Positions 38,201-53,300 of a stretch of DNA of 64,000 bases are shown here, piece after piece; the stretch's first letter is position 1, and each line of letters opens with the position of its first letter. Where the stretch lies: NCBI GenBank assembly GCA_013396655.1, contig WBMV01007373.1:477798-541797 (forward strand). The letters run 5' to 3'. The DNA comes from Campylorhamphus procurvoides (lineage: Eukaryota > Chordata > Aves > Passeriformes > Dendrocolaptidae). A program made the position numbers and the translations under genes. The notes under the pieces are model-generated. The model saw nothing but the letters and a program-made list of their open reading frames with translations, did no database searches and had not been told where the DNA came from.

Positions 38201-41035
38201 CACAGTAAGGGGAGAAATCTGTTTTCCTGCTCCTGGCTTATGGAAAATCCACGCTGCAATCAAATCAACTTTGGGGCAGGAAACCCCAAGTTTGCTGCAG
38301 AAGGCAGCACAGTGTGACATCTGTGGAGGGCTGAGGGTGCTGGGGACAGAACGTGCTGCCATCTCCTGTCCTTGTCCAGAGCAATTACAGGATACACAAC
38401 CCTTCATTCCAAACTTTCCACCTTGAGGGTGCAAGTTGTTTGACAATGTACAGATGGGCAGAGTTGCTGCTTTCCAGCACGACACAAAACAGAAGCTCTT
38501 ATGTAAGTATAAGCAAAATTTCCAGGAAGGACCACATTCCTGACTGACTGACAGGCTACAAAGCTTCCAGAGCAGACATTCTTACAATACCACATGTAGA
38601 ATAAAAGGAGGATGAAGGCAAAGAGTTCCTGCCAAGGAACGCTATCGGCTTAATTCAATTTTATCATAATCCAGAAATGTGAAGCTATATGGTCTCCAGA
38701 TGTTTTGAGAGATGGTGTTCCAGCATTAGGCATTCCACCAGTGCTGATCTGTTCTCAGTGTGCTGTAAGGGAGTGTAGAACATCACACAAACACACCCAG
38801 CATCTCCTCTGGGAGAGAACCTGGAAACTGTACAGAGGAGGGTACAGAAAACTACAACAAACCTGCAGCTTTTAACCAGTACAGGAGAATTACACTGATA
38901 CATCACACTTAGGAAGATTAGAGAAAGTGATAATGTCTGAATTAAATGGGATTTAATTTCTTGAGCTTATACAGCAAATAAATATTTTTATATTCCACAG
39001 GGATAACAAGAGCCTGGTTATCCAGGGGCTGTAAGTCACAGCTGGCAATTCTCAGTGCAGATATGCAGCATGTAAGAGGATCCAATGGTACAAGTGGAGC
39101 CTTGACCACACACCAGAGGACTGAAAATCTCTTTTGGGACAGACATTCCTGCCCTACCCCTCTGGATACCACGAACAGCAGTGATGGCCACCAGCTACAG
39201 CAGAAGAACGAGCAGCTCCTGGCTCACTGCTGGATCGTGGCCCTTCTGCAGTAGCTTCTATACAAGTAACACACCAATTCCTCAATACTTCCAAGTGGGA
39301 ATATCTTTCCACCTCAAAGAGTTTTGTTGGGTGTTCAAACTTCCAGGTACAGAGGAGTTTCCAAAAGGCCACTTGAGCTGGAACAGATGCCGTTGAGTTC
39401 CATGGCAAGCCTGTCCTGTTGACTGTGGAGAGCTCTGTGTTTAAGGGAGCAAACAGCCTCCCTGCCCTCCCAGTCCCCAGTTAACCACTTCCTCATTAGC
39501 AGGAGCTGCTGCGTCACTTGGAGCGGATCCTTTGGGGATAAGAGTTCAGGGTGTACAGGAGCACCAGGGAATAAAGCTGAAAACCATAACAACCAAATGT
39601 ATAAATAGATAAGAATTCTTTACAGAGAACCTGGTTTTCTTTTCCAGCCCCTCAGACCGGCACAGTATCCAAGAAAGCCATGAGAGCACCGAGCACTCTG
39701 GGCTGGAATCTGCTACCTAAGACACATGCTTAAAATGGAAAACATGTAGCTCGAAGACTTGAAATGCACACACCCTGCGAAAAGCTGGGTTTGGAAAAAG
39801 TCAGAGAATTCATCTGAAGCATTCTGCTGCAAACCTCAAGAATTGAAAACCAGCCCCCAAAACCACAGGCGCACGAGCTGAACAAAAAAACCCCTCCTCA
39901 CCATTGCCTAAAAATACACTTGAAAAGAGATCATCGCTTCCTTTCCTGCCACCCCAGGGCCTTCTGCTGCCCCAGTGACAAATGTTGAAGCCATTGCTCC
40001 AGACTCAGGGAGGAAGTGGTTGCTGCACCAATGGCAACCCAAAGAAAGCTCTTTATCTCCTACATCTTTGATTTTTTATAGCATGCAGAAAGTGCAGGCA
40101 GCACGAACACAAACTTGTTGCATGGCAACACAGCTTGACCTTACTCGAGTTCGTCGTCTTGATAAACTTAGTACTTTTCATAAAAATAAAGAATTCAGAC
40201 AAGTTTATGGAATTCTTTGACATATGTCATGTGCCTGGAAATTATTCCCTGGGAAGCACAAAAAGGTATAATTTAGGGAAAAGATGGAAAAAAATATTAA
40301 AACATGAATGTAACTCACTAAAAATATCTATGCCCCAAAGGGTCTCATAGGTCAGTCACTAATCAAATTTCAGTCTAACATACTTTGAAATGCATGTGGT
40401 TCAGTCAAACATTTATAACAGCACATATCTGCATTACTTTTAAGTTCAAACATTGCTTTTATAATGGTTTAGATAGTTTCTAGTATTTGTACAGGCATGT
40501 GACTATGAACATTTTGATGACAAAATTTTTTATTCTAAAAATTTTATGAACTTTCAGCTTTGTTGACCAGATAATGCTGTGCTGTAATGGGAATGCTCAG
40601 GGCTTTATCCTACAGCTCAAAGGCTGAGCAAATGCCTCTTGAAGAATTTCCTTGCTAACAAATTCAGTTCTCTGTTTCTCAGATTTGTTTTAAATCTCTC
40701 TCCCTTATTTGAAAGCTTTTGGGGTGGGAAGGGAAAGAGGGGATATCCCACTATTTACCAGGTATTCTCAAAACAGGGAAAACTCTAAAATGTGGTGATT
40801 TAAGCAGGGCCTGGGGTCTGGAGCTTGACTAAGAATATTTTTGCTCTGTAATTAAGGGAGTAGGTTCACTGGGAGCTGGTGGCAAACTTACTGCAGGATA
40901 ACATTGTCACTTCCACTTACCAGTTAACCTTTTAATATCCCATCCTTCCCCCTCTCACATTCACTGCACAGTATGAATACATATAAGGAACGTTAATGTT
41001 AGCCAACTTTGAAACCTAAATTCTCTATTTCTCCC

Positions 41036-41050
41036 TTTTTTTTTTTTTTT
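41036..41050 (+). repeat. T15 homopolymer
   Basis: Fifteen consecutive T after CTCCC in intron 1. No transposon body is recognisable on either side. Confidence 0.9.
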
Positions 41051-43293
41051 GGTTGTTTTGCCTTGTGCTCTGTGTGGACTGCAGGATTCTCCTGAGAAGC
41101 AGATAACCATCTGGGCAGCCTGAATTCCAACCTGCCATGGCTGAACTGCTCTCCAACACCTCAGACACGCCAATTAAAGCTACACAGTGTCACGGCAGAG
41201 GAGGGAAATTCCTCAGGCATCTCCCTTGATCGTCAGGATCTGCTATCCCTGCTTCCCAGCCTTGGATAGCAAAGCCAGTCCCTGCCACCACAGACAACCA
41301 GGCTCAACAGTACTGCTTGAATCTCTCCTTTTATCCAGGCTGCAGACAATTAGCTAAAATGAACGGAATTAATGCATCAAATTCTCCTCTTTGATTGAAA
41401 GGGAGGTAATGAGCAATTTGCTGTCTCAACTGGTCACAAGTGTCACTGGAGGCAGCTTCCAGTGTGGCTCTGTGGGAAGCTCACAGAGCTGCTGGAGCCA
41501 AATGGTCGACCTGCTGGGAGCACAAAGGCTGACAAGTAGGGCAGTATGTGGGAAGAAATCTGGCATTTCCAGTGGGATTCATCCACACATACAGGCAGTT
41601 ACGGGTTTGTGGACTGAATATATTCTGCTATATACTTTATATACTGTATGCTCAACCATGCTAAACCTGTCCTGTGCCCATTCTTTGGGCAAGACTCTGA
41701 ATTAACTCAACAGCCACCTGATATATTCTCAATCTCCAAACTGCTCACACCAAATAAGCAACTAACACATGTAAATGAAGTTACTTTAGAAAAGAAGAAG
41801 CACCTCAGTATTACAATGAAATAGAACAGATAATGCAGTGGTCTCAAAAATAACATTTAATGCCAAAAAGGGGAGGAAACATGAAAAAGCAAAACAAACG
41901 TAGATTCCAACTTGTTTCTTTAAATTGAAATTCCAAAATCAGTAAACAGTATTGAAAAATATTTAGGATGTTTAAAGTGAGGCCTAAACACAGAAGAGGA
42001 GTTAGTGTTGTAAACAAAGTTCTTCGAGGGAAAGGAAGGCTGCAAGGCTGCAGTCAGGGCTCTGCATGACAAGTGTTTCCATGTCATTTTCCCATGGCAC
42101 TTAGTGACATCAAAACTAGAGAGTCTGGGAAGCATGGCTGATTATTGCTTTATTTTCTCATTCTTCCAATAATTTCTAACACACAAACACATAATGACCA
42201 TCAACAGAGAACACAAAAGCTCCGATCCCACAGCAAAGCAGGCCTTTCAAAAGGGCAAACAGTGGATTTAATTCAATTGCATTTAGTGACGGGTCAGAGC
42301 TCCTCTTTCACAGCTCCGAGGATTCCCAGTGCCCAGTTCTTCCTGAGTTACTGAGAACAAACAAAAGATTTGCATTATAGTACTTGAATTACACAGTGTG
42401 GAAGAGAGAAAATGAAGTCAGAGTTTCAACCCTGGCTGTCCTTGCTAGTTTCTCCTGTATAATTCAGTGATCCGGCCTTAATGAACCCCAGAAAACTGCA
42501 CATGCAGCAAGCATGTCCCCCAGTTCCCCCCAGAGGGAAAATCCAGCACATCCAGCTCTCCTTAGGAAGGACAGGGATGACTACAGAGCAATATGGATCT
42601 CGTGGCCCCCTGAACAAAATGTAGGGAGTTCCTTGAGCAGCACAGACACAGGACAGGCACAGGACACACGGACTGCAGAAGGCTCACACCAATGAGAGAA
42701 CCAAACCTGCTTTATGCTGCCTTAGTTTGGGAAGGCTCTTTTCTTAAAAAAGACCTTGAGCTTTTCCTCTCATCCCTGACATGTAGCACAGAGACACAAC
42801 ATGCTCTTCCATAGCCAGGAGGTTTGAATTTGAGGCTTGCTATTTATATAGTCATTCTAGTCCTCTGCTCTGACACAGAGCCCTGACAACCCCAGCTACA
42901 CAACAACTGTCTTCCCTGTTACAAAGACAGCCACAATGACTAAAGGTTCATTCATAGGAATAAAAGCCAGTGCAAGTTTCCCAATTTTTTTTTGACCTGT
43001 GGACAGGAAAGGATAATTCAGTAATTTCATTACATCAGGAGGATAAAACTAGCATTGGTTTTCCACTTCCTATTCAAGCCAATCCTGCAGGGCTGAAATG
43101 CTACACTGTTCCTTGCCATTCCATTTTTAGTTTCTTTCATTTCCCTTTCTCTTGGTGAGATTCGTATCACAAAACTGTTCACCATTACAAAATGGATGCT
43201 TTTATCTTTGCAGCAGAGGTGCTTGTGAAGTCAGTGTGATGTGAAAGGGCTCTCTACATTATAATACCTTTGCCACGGGATTAACTAGAAAAT

Positions 43294-43323
43294 GTCACTG
43301 TGGTGTCACTGTGGTGTCAGTGG
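43294..43323 (+). repeat. 11-bp tandem repeat, about 2.7 copies
   Basis: GTCACTGTGGT occurs twice in tandem and is followed by a diverged third partial copy (GTCAGTGG). Local duplication in intron 1. Confidence 0.8.
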
Positions 43324-44842
43324 GCCATCTTTGTGAAGACTCGTTTGGGCAATGAGAAGCTCAAAGAAGTGGAACCCCCTTAAATTTACTTGAAATGACA
43401 GATTAGATCTGGTTTAGAAGCTTATATGAAGAGGATGCTGATGGAAGATGAGTTTCAGGGCTAGGAAATAATTAATCTGTGAAACAAGGTGAAAATAATA
43501 ACGAATAACACAGACATGTCCTGCAGTGTGGGCTACTTTGTTTGGCTGAAGTGCCCTGTGCTCCCATGAACAGGCTGTTTCCAACACCCAGGCCAACATG
43601 TGCAGATCATCCAGGGGTACAGAACCAGCTCCAACGCTGCCCTCAGGAGTGTCCCTGTACTCTTTAGCTCCTTCTTCATTTTTGCCAGCTTTGACTTTTG
43701 TTTTATCATTATCTTTTTGGAACAAAAGATAAAGGAGCTTATAACTGGAACCAAAAAACCATTCTCATCTGCTGATCTGACTTGAGGACGGCCACTGTCT
43801 TGCTGAATCTGGCCTAAAAGATCATAAGCAGCTGGAAATTTCACTTAATCCAGTCCTGCTCTGACCAGAACTGCAGTGAAGCAGTTTAGTGCATGTGTTG
43901 TGTATTTACTAGCTGTCTGTTTATATTGCTCACAATGATGTTGATACTGCAGCAGGTCATTGCCAGTTAAGTAAAACACAAGTTTATGTTTCCATCAACT
44001 ATTTATTTAAAGGTTGACTTAGGCAGTATATTGTGTAAATATGCAGAGGTATTTCTCTGTTAACAGAATTGTATATAAAATTTATGCCATCAGTAATATG
44101 GAAATGAACCTCTTACACTGAAGAGATTTGTCTCTTAAGCACGAACAGAGAAAGCAAGAGATAACCTGTCATTAAACTTGCTAACAAATTTCATTAGAGA
44201 CTGTTCTCTTCTTGGTAACAACTCTGCTGAATTTTTGTTCCATGGATGTTTTACTGTGTCTACTTTGGGCTCAGAAAGCCACAATCAAAATGGCTCAGGA
44301 ATGTTTCAGTTGCTGCTAAGAATAATAGCAATTATTAAATAAAAATGATTCATTGTATTGGAAATAAATGTCAGATTTTTTCCTTTGGAAGGCTCTTATG
44401 CCTACAGCGAACTAGGAAAGGGACTTAAAATTCAACAGACATGTAGTCTTTGCATAAATACTCACTTTGTGCATGAAAATCCCTTGGCTAAATATAAACC
44501 TTTAAATTTAAATCTTTGCAAATACAGCTCCATATTCTCAACAGAAGCTTTTTAGGGCTTTCCAGAAGAATTATCAAAATACTGTGTTCTCACTGCACTC
44601 TCAAGCCTCTCACAGATCCTACTATATTTAGGACATATGATTTTCATGTACTTTACCACACATTTTTTTTCTATGGCTTATTCTCTTCTCTCCTATGTTA
44701 TTGTGTACATTTCCAATGCTCCTTTTATCCATGGCTCTCCATTATCTCAAGTGCAGCAGCCTGTGCAGTGCATCCCAAGGTTCCAGCTCTGCTGATAAGA
44801 GCCCGTGGCTCACACGAGGCCGGATGATCACACATCACATGA

Positions 44843-44923
44843 TGTCCCTGCCCGTGGCAAGGGGTGGGCCCACATGACCTTTAAAGGTCCTTTCCAACCC
44901 AAACCACTCCATGATTCTATGAT
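44843..44923 (+). mobile_element. CR1 LINE 3'-end fragment with terminal repeat
   Basis: GTCCCTGCCCGTGGCAAGGG, CCTTTAAAGGTCCTTTCC, AACCCAAACCACTCCATG and ATTCTATGAT form the typical CR1 3' terminus, including the characteristic end repeat. Only about 80 bp remain, so it is a strongly 5'-truncated insertion, as most avian CR1 copies are. It lies antisense in intron 1. Confidence 0.9.
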
Positions 44924-47371
44924 AGTCAGCTATTTTTTTTCCCTCAGAAGTTTTCAAAAGTCCCCAAAATAATTACAAACCAAAGCTATGCTGAAGGAAA
45001 CGTAATCCAGCCTGTAAAGCCAGGCACTGAGGAGCTACAGAAAGGATGGCTGGCTGATTGGAGATTAATGCACTTGGGCGCCGAAACGCTGTGGCACAAT
45101 TAAATAATCACGGAGCACTTTTTCTCCCTCTTGGAGGCAGTTGCATACTAATGGGGAGGATTTTACGTAGGGCTTCTGCTCCATTTGCTGAAGTGCTGAA
45201 AAACATTCTGGGAAGGGTAAACAGTGCCAGCTCAAGGTCATATGAGCCGAAGATCCACAGCAGCGCGTGCCCTCTGGGCATCACCAGCACAACACATGGG
45301 AGGGTGAGGAACCACAAAATTTGAGCAATCTAGGTAACACAAAGCAAATCACTTCATCCCAAATTCTTCCCAAGCAATTGCTATTCCCTTGTTCCTCCTC
45401 ATCCGAGTGCCCCACTCGACACAAGAGATCTGATTCAGAGAAATGCTAAATATTTACCAAGTGGCTAAAGTCAATGAGAACTGTGCTTTCAATGGGCTAT
45501 AGAATTCCACTCTGAAAAATCAGGTGCCAAGTGCTAAATAGTAAAAAAAACGTTAATGTTTTCAACTATTATGTCTCAATAGAGACATTTGTAATCTGTA
45601 AAATTAGAAAATTTGTTTGTTTTACAGAAGTGTAATGGAAATAAATGGATTAATATTTAGTAAAGAGACACTTTAGTGATAAGCATCACTCAAAACCATG
45701 ACAGACACTGGTTTCAACTTCAGAGATGAGTAACAAGTTACTGGGAAAAAAGACCCAAAAATTATATAATGAAAAAATGGTGTTCACTTGAACCTCACCC
45801 AGCCTTTGCAGGAACCAGCTTTATGGAAAATACATTCAAAAAGCAGGTGAACCAAAACTGTATGGGCAATGTTAATTTTGGCACCTCCTAATTCTACATG
45901 CCCTTGAACTCAAGTAGTGATTTTTAAATCAGTCTGTGTTGATAAAACACAAAATTATAATTTCCTTGCTGTTTTGGAATCTGTGCCAAAGGACACAGGT
46001 ACTGAACTCTTTGCAGACAGTTACAAAGGAAGGGAGGTGGCACCTTGCAGTTGTACTTTTTCCTGCTTGTGCTGCCTCTTTTTCTTTTTCCATGGTTAAA
46101 TAAAAGCACAAAGCTTTCAGTTCTTATCTTTTCAATGTGCTATATTCACACTACGGGAAACAAACACCAGTATTTTGACCCTGTGGGGTTTTTCTCTGAA
46201 AACAAGACATTAATACAGAGTTGAGTAAGCAAGAGCAAAACTTCATTTTTGAAATTGGAGAACAGCAAAATTAATTTTGAGAGCTTCTTCGTTCACAGCT
46301 GAAAGGCTTTGTACAAACTTCATCCTAGAGTGATATTTGCAGCTGTAATATAGGGGTTAGTAATGGAAATGCTGACAGGCCCATAATTACGGCAGCGGAG
46401 CGGGCACCACTATAACACTCTATCAGATAGGCAACTGCTTGAATTCAATACAAGGTATCAAAAGATGTTCCTGTCCGTCCTCACTAAAGCAGCACTTGAA
46501 ATTCCTTTTAACCTCTCTGACTCAAACTATTAATTTGATGTTTAGAAAGACATATACACCAGGATAATACTGGCATGAATACATCCCATTTCGTGCCTCA
46601 AACTCAGCTGGAGAATCATCCTAAATGTTCAAGCTCACAGAAACTCAAAAAGTGGTAAGAATCAGAACACCTTGTTGTACAGGACACAAACTGCAGCCAT
46701 GTAAAGGAACATAAAAATGACACATGGTTTCCTGTGTTCTGGGAGGTTTTCAAGCTTCTCTTCATGTGCAAATGGTAGGTATGTGCAATCACATCATATG
46801 CAATGGTAGATCTGTGATGCAATTACACTTTTGGATACTGAGGGGGGCAAGTTTTATCACCTCTCTTCACTGGATCTTGTTTGAAAGTCAGTTCATAGAC
46901 CAGTATGAAATTCTTGATGCCTGCACAAACTCCATGCATGCAGAGAAAAGAAGCTCATGCCTGAAGATGCAGGAGGGCAACTGCTTGAATAATATGTTTA
47001 TAGCCTATATGGAGTTTAATTTTATGTTGTTAATCCTGTGAAAAACCCATCCAATAAACTGGTAGATGATTATAACATGCACTTATGTGTATGTTCTTCT
47101 TCTGTAGTATATCAGTTCCGAAATTTCATCTGAGAGTTGTGTGCTATATAATGTTCTTTTTCCAACAGACAGAGAAATACTAGTTCAGAGGTTACCTTTG
47201 ATTTATTCCCAATCATATACTCTATTGCATGGTTCCAACAAACTCAGTATTTCCTTCTCTGCACTAAGGTGCTTGAAAACAATAGGGAGTGAATTTACCT
47301 TTCCTGCATAGAGCCAAAAAATCAATCTTTTGGGATGAATTTCTCCTGGACAAGCCCATTTTTCAAGCATT

Positions 47372-47397
47372 AAAAAAAAATAAAAAAAAAAAGAAAA
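47372..47397 (+). repeat. A-rich run
   Basis: A9-T-A11-G-A4 in intron 1. It could be the tail of an old retroposed sequence, but no body is recognisable upstream. Confidence 0.7.
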
Positions 47398-50300
47398 GTA
47401 TGTGTTGCATTCTGAACAAATCTAGGTCTATGCTCTTATCAGGTAAGGGAAATAACAAATGTCACATTCCACAGAAGCTTGCCTCACTGGAAATGGGATT
47501 GATGGTGTTTTTGATGACTAGGTAAAGAAAGAAAACATCTCACTGAACAGAAAGTACTTTCCCATGGAAAGCTGGAATAGTACTATTTTGAGTAATGCCC
47601 TACTTAAGCACAGGGACACCCTCACTGTGTCACTCACACAAACGTGATTTGCATGTTTCGATGGCTTGTAACTCTGCCTCCGACTCCAGCACTGCCTTGT
47701 ACAGATGATTCACAAGATTGTGATATTTGCATATCTCCCCCATTGCTGGCAGCCAAGGCTTCCACGGGCCAGCAGCTCCAGGGCTGCAGCCCCGGCAGGA
47801 GAGCAGGAGCAGCCACACAAAGAGGTCCCCACACCGACTGATGTCACTCCAAATGGAAGGTGGAGCACAGCTGAGACTGGCAGGATCCTCCACTTGTGCT
47901 CATGGGATGCTTTCATTCTCTGATGAGGAAAATACATTTTCTCCCAGAGAGGACAGGTTTGCACATAATCAACAGCAGACAATGAAATCGCTGAAGTTAC
48001 AGAACAAAGGGCCACAGGAAGAAGTTTTTTACTATTAACTCACTTGCTGAAGATGATGAGGCAGTTAAGTAACAAGTGCCAGAACTGAAAAATGTACTGG
48101 CTTACCAACCAGGCTCATCCCTCCTAGAAATCTCCTGACCAGACAAAAACTTGCTTCTTCTTGTGCCATTTTGAGTATATTATACATCAGTTATCAAACC
48201 ATCAGTTTCACAATTCTCTTAGATGTCCCTAAGTCTGAACTTTCTAACATAATTTGGTCCTCTGACAGCACGGAGCTAAAGAACACGCAAATGTGAATGT
48301 CATATGCAAAAATGACCTGTAGTACTTTGTGGGAGAGTAAGACAAGGAGCATTTGACCTAAAGCCAATGGAGTTCTATAGAGTGCAGCTCAGAACTGCCC
48401 TGTGTGTCACACACAGCTCCTCATTCAATGAATTCTCTGTCAGGTTCGTATCTTTGCATTCTTAATGCAAAAGGAGAGACATTGCCACTGACTTCCCCGG
48501 GTAGGAGTGGGCCTGAGAAGGGCATTAATCTTGCTTACCAGCACATATAGGAATGCTGTCAATTAATTACAACCATATCAAATGCTTGACTGCAGCTCAT
48601 GTACATGCTGTGCTTTTCACTTACTGATTTACAGTCAGGGGTAGGAGGTTAAAGCCAAAGTGTAACAACAAATCAAAGTTAAACATGGACATGGAAATTT
48701 ATCTCTGTTTCCAAGAGGGGCAGTTCTGTGTGCATTGGGCATGAACCAGGAGTGTGGTGATGAAACAGCAGTGTGTGCTCCTGGCAGTGACAAAGCAAAG
48801 AATCGCCCCTCATAACACAGGACCCTATTAATGGGGATGCTGGGCATCCTACAAGAGCTGGATCTAAAATAAAGCAAATGTTAACTCCTTTCAGAGGTAA
48901 AACAATCAGAGGAGTTCTCAGCTCCAAGAGGAATCCAAGGAACATGACATACTGCCAACCAGCACTTGGCAAAACAACTTCTCATATAAGATGGGAACAC
49001 TGGTGCACACCACTGACAAACATTACCTGCCAAACATACTAATAAACTGCCTGAAATCCTAACTGTTAGCATTACTGCTCTCTCTGTGATTCTCTTTAAG
49101 TAACTGTCCCATATAGTCAATGATTTAAATGAATAAGCATTAAAAAAATAGCAATCAAAAATCCTCTACCAAAGTTTCATTCCTTTTTCATTCTGCAGTA
49201 AGTAGATAGTAATGGTAAAAAAAAAAATTAGTTGGTACTTTAATTGAAATCTGATATCTTTGCACTTAGAATTCATTCAATATATTGTGCTGGCATTAAA
49301 TTAAAATTCTGTACCTTCACCACCTAGGACAGGAGTTGTATTAATTTGCTTTTCATACGCTTTTCATTTGTTATCATCTTTTCAATGTATTGAACACAAA
49401 ACTGAGAAAAAGGGTATGAGGGTGGTTCCTATTACTCAAGAAAAGTGTGACTAGCACAGCCTGGATGCATAAATATAGAGGGAAAGTGAACACAGCTTTA
49501 GGGAGGAAAATCATGTCTTAATCTGTGTCTGAAGAGGTCACAGGTAAGCAGCCAGAGCAGACCCAGCTGATACATGACAATTCCATATCAAAAGCCCATT
49601 TTCCAAGGTCATTCCCCAGATGTTCTAAAAGAAATGAATTTTGCCATAAGAAAGGTCCTTACATGGACAAATCAGTGTTTAAAAGATGCAATAAAAAGTA
49701 AGATAAATAGACAAATAACTTTTAAAACTGGGGAGAGGACAGTGAAATCCCAGCGGAAGCTGTGCTGTGTCTGAAAGTGTTTGACTCTCTCATTAACGAT
49801 AGTTGTAGCAACTTATTAAAAAAAATCTCCAATGAACAATATATAAAAAGAACAAACCATAACTTGAGCCCAACAAGGATGGAAAGCTACATTTTTGTAA
49901 TTAACCTCCCACAAAAAGGATTTAAAAGAGGGAGTGGGAGGCGTATATTACAGAGAGTACAAAGAGAAAAAAAGGAGAGAACAGAGGATCCAGTTACAGT
50001 GATCAGTGGCAGCCTGCAAGAACCAGAGAGCAACTCCTGGCTAGATGGAAAGCTGAGTAACTTTATCTCCTTGACCTTAGTGGCAGTGAACACCTGGAAC
50101 ACCAGCTTGAAACTCCTTTGCACAAATTCACCACAAGGGCCACCTCAGTGCATGACAGATGGAAGAATTCAGGGATGAAAATTGAGGGTTCACTGTGGTC
50201 TTCTGCACAAGAGGGACGAGAGAGCACCAGTGTCCTGCTAGTCAGACTGTACCACACTGCTGCTGCTGAGGAGAACAGGTACAGCTGGGCACACGGGGCT

Positions 50301-53300
50301 GAGCAGTGTGAAATTACAGAGAACATCTCCCTAGGTCACTGAGAGGAAAGCAAACCTCCCCTGTTAGCAGTGTATTCCCTTGGGAGCACAGGGTATGAGC
50401 CTTCCATCCTGGGTGGGTTACTTCTCATCCTTATGGAAACACCACGCACACCCCACCTTCAGGTAATGGTCGATTTGTAAAGGTGTTGGGAGTGTGCCTG
50501 AAAAGGATCCCCTACTCAGCATGTCAGAATGGCTTTGTGTCACCCACAGGTCTCTGCATTTTCATGACAGCAACTCCCCAGCATGAACCTCCTCAGCAGC
50601 TTCGTTAGACAGACACACTGAAACACTGGTTTCTGTCGAGAAATGATTCACAGGAGAGTTTGTGTATTTTTGGAGTTTATAAAAAATGCTAAAGATTTAA
50701 CAGGAGCGAAGCTCATCAGCATAAATGCAAAACAGGAAGAAATGTTTGATATAAGAAAACTAGTATCAATATGCAGGCATAGTAAATGGTAAAGAAAATT
50801 TAGTGATGCTCCACATATTTTAAACTTTGATCATATAATTTTCTTCCCCTGTTTTCTAGAATATCATAAGCAGATGCAGTGTGCTAATTTGCTACAAAAT
50901 GACACAAGGGACCAAATCTTCAGCAGAATTACTGAGGTGAACTTTATATGTCAGCTTGCAGAGTTTACTGTGCCTCCAAAACAGTCTATGTTTAAATGTG
51001 ACATATGTAAACAATTTGCACACATACATCAGTGGGGTGTTGAACTGTTGATGGAGTGAAAAATCCTTTTGCTTTGAAACTCTTGACCAGAAAGTGTCAA
51101 AAGTGCAAAAGAAAAATAAGGGTTTGCAAGATAAGAAAAGCAAAAATGCACCCCAACAGCTCTGTCATTTTGTTTTTGTCAGTGATTACATGACAAAATA
51201 TTTAAAGAATTGCAAAGCTTTCATTAATAAGCAAGTCTATTCCTTTGCCTACAGAGCTTCCTTATGTTTTCAGTTGCCAAAAAATGGGAAATGCTTTTCA
51301 ATGTCACCTGAGCGAGTGAATTCTGTCTATTGCTATACAACCTGACTCCTTATTAAATTCTTTCTCTGAAAAATGCCTTCTGAATACTTCCATGTCCCCT
51401 TTTCACTTATATTTTTGAACTGACAAAATGGGTAAAAATCTTGTTTGAGACAAAGAGCCATGGAGCACTTGCCCTGCAGTGCAACCTGGAGTTATGAAAC
51501 AAGATACCAGAGAAATGAATACCCGGGCCAGGAGGGGGGAGTATCAGGAACCACCTATCAACACTAGGAGAAAAATTCATGCTACAATTTCACACAGTGA
51601 ATCGTGACTGTTCAGAATGAATATTCATAGAGAACTGGTTAAGAAAAGTGTGGAATAACCTGCTCTAAACTCAACAAAATGAAGCCTGGCAGAGCACAAT
51701 GGCAAATCTCTCCTGAACATCAGGACTGGCTCGTGATTGATGAAGACTTTGCTAAGCCAGCAGCCTGACTCAAGACTGGTTTGAAACATCAGGTAGTTAT
51801 CCCCCAGGTCAATAGTCTGTTTGAGTGGAGATTTAGGCAGCTCCAGGGCACCACAGGTTCACACAAGGATTCTGGGACTTTCACACTCATCACAGCACTG
51901 AAATAAAGCAGAGATCCTACACCTCCAAAAGGATCATGTTGAGCAGGGATATCTCAGCAAGGCCACTAAAAACCCAGGCTAGAGAGAGAATTTCCATTGG
52001 ATGTGTGAATTTCTGACACATGACCTACTAATCTACATCAATCACCCTCAGCAATGCATTTTTTATTTCATTTGATCAAAACCATCTTGCAGACCTGGGT
52101 TTTTTTCTTAACTCATTGTTCTTGTCAAAGGTTTGGATTGGCTACAGCGCTGAGTCCTCTCCTTCCTTTCCCATTAAATATGCAGGAATACTTCAAAGCC
52201 TAATGCTTTCCTGCACACTCACTGCTACATGGAAGTTTGGTAGTGGCCCTAGGGAAAGTCCTCAGCCTTTCTCTAACAATAAACTCAATCAAGTGCTACC
52301 TATAACACAAGCCTAGAGAGCTAAAGTAGCTCACTTAATTTGCAAGTCTAACTTCCAAAACTGTGGAAAAGGGCTGCAAACAAAGTTGTTAAGTAGAACA
52401 ACCTGTGGAAAGGAATGCAATTGCCAGAAGCTTGTAAAAGGCCTTAAGGACCCCCTTGCAAAGCTTCAAGATGCAAACTCTCCTGGTCTTGTGTACAAAG
52501 GAAGTGATGCTGGTTTAAATAACATGAATATTTCCAGCCAATGTAAACCAGCTTAAAACCAAACTCTGACAAATCCTACCATCTATGAACTACTGTTTAG
52601 TTTGGCTTTGCTTTACAAGATGGCAAAATGCAGAAGAAAAACTGAGAACAACCTTGAACTGAGTTCAAAAGAAAACTCTGGGTGTGCACACAACAACTCC
52701 TGCTGCTGCAAATTCATTTTACATCCTATAGCTATATGAAAAATTGGAGGACTCCAATTAGCCTTTGATTGAAACAAACTTAATAAAGACCAAAGTCTGG
52801 CAGCTGCTTCCAAAAAAGGTACAAAGACCCTCACCAGGAAACTGCTGTGCAGACCTCACACAACAAGCTCCACTCTCATTTCGCTGCTCACACAACTGCC
52901 CAGCTGGGGATCTTTGCTCTGGTTCCATCAACATGGATTTTACAAGTGCCTCTGACAATACCCACACCATCCTGGCTGCAGTGCTCACACCTGGTTACTT
53001 AATACTCCTGGGCATTTGACTTTTTGCAGTCAACAGAGAGTGTGAAACAATGCTGCTATTTTGAAATATTTAATTTTCACATTGTAGAATATTTTTGAGA
53101 AAAAATGAACAACACTTCCTTTTCCTCCATCTAAGTATTAAGGAGAATCTAGGATAATATCCATATGTTTCTGTCCTTCTCTGAAAAGTGGGGAAAAATA
53201 CATGTATTCTTATATAAGAACAGATATGTATTATATAATTCATGTGTTATAGAGATAACATTTAACTAATTTTATGGGAGTTGACAACATTTAATCAAAA

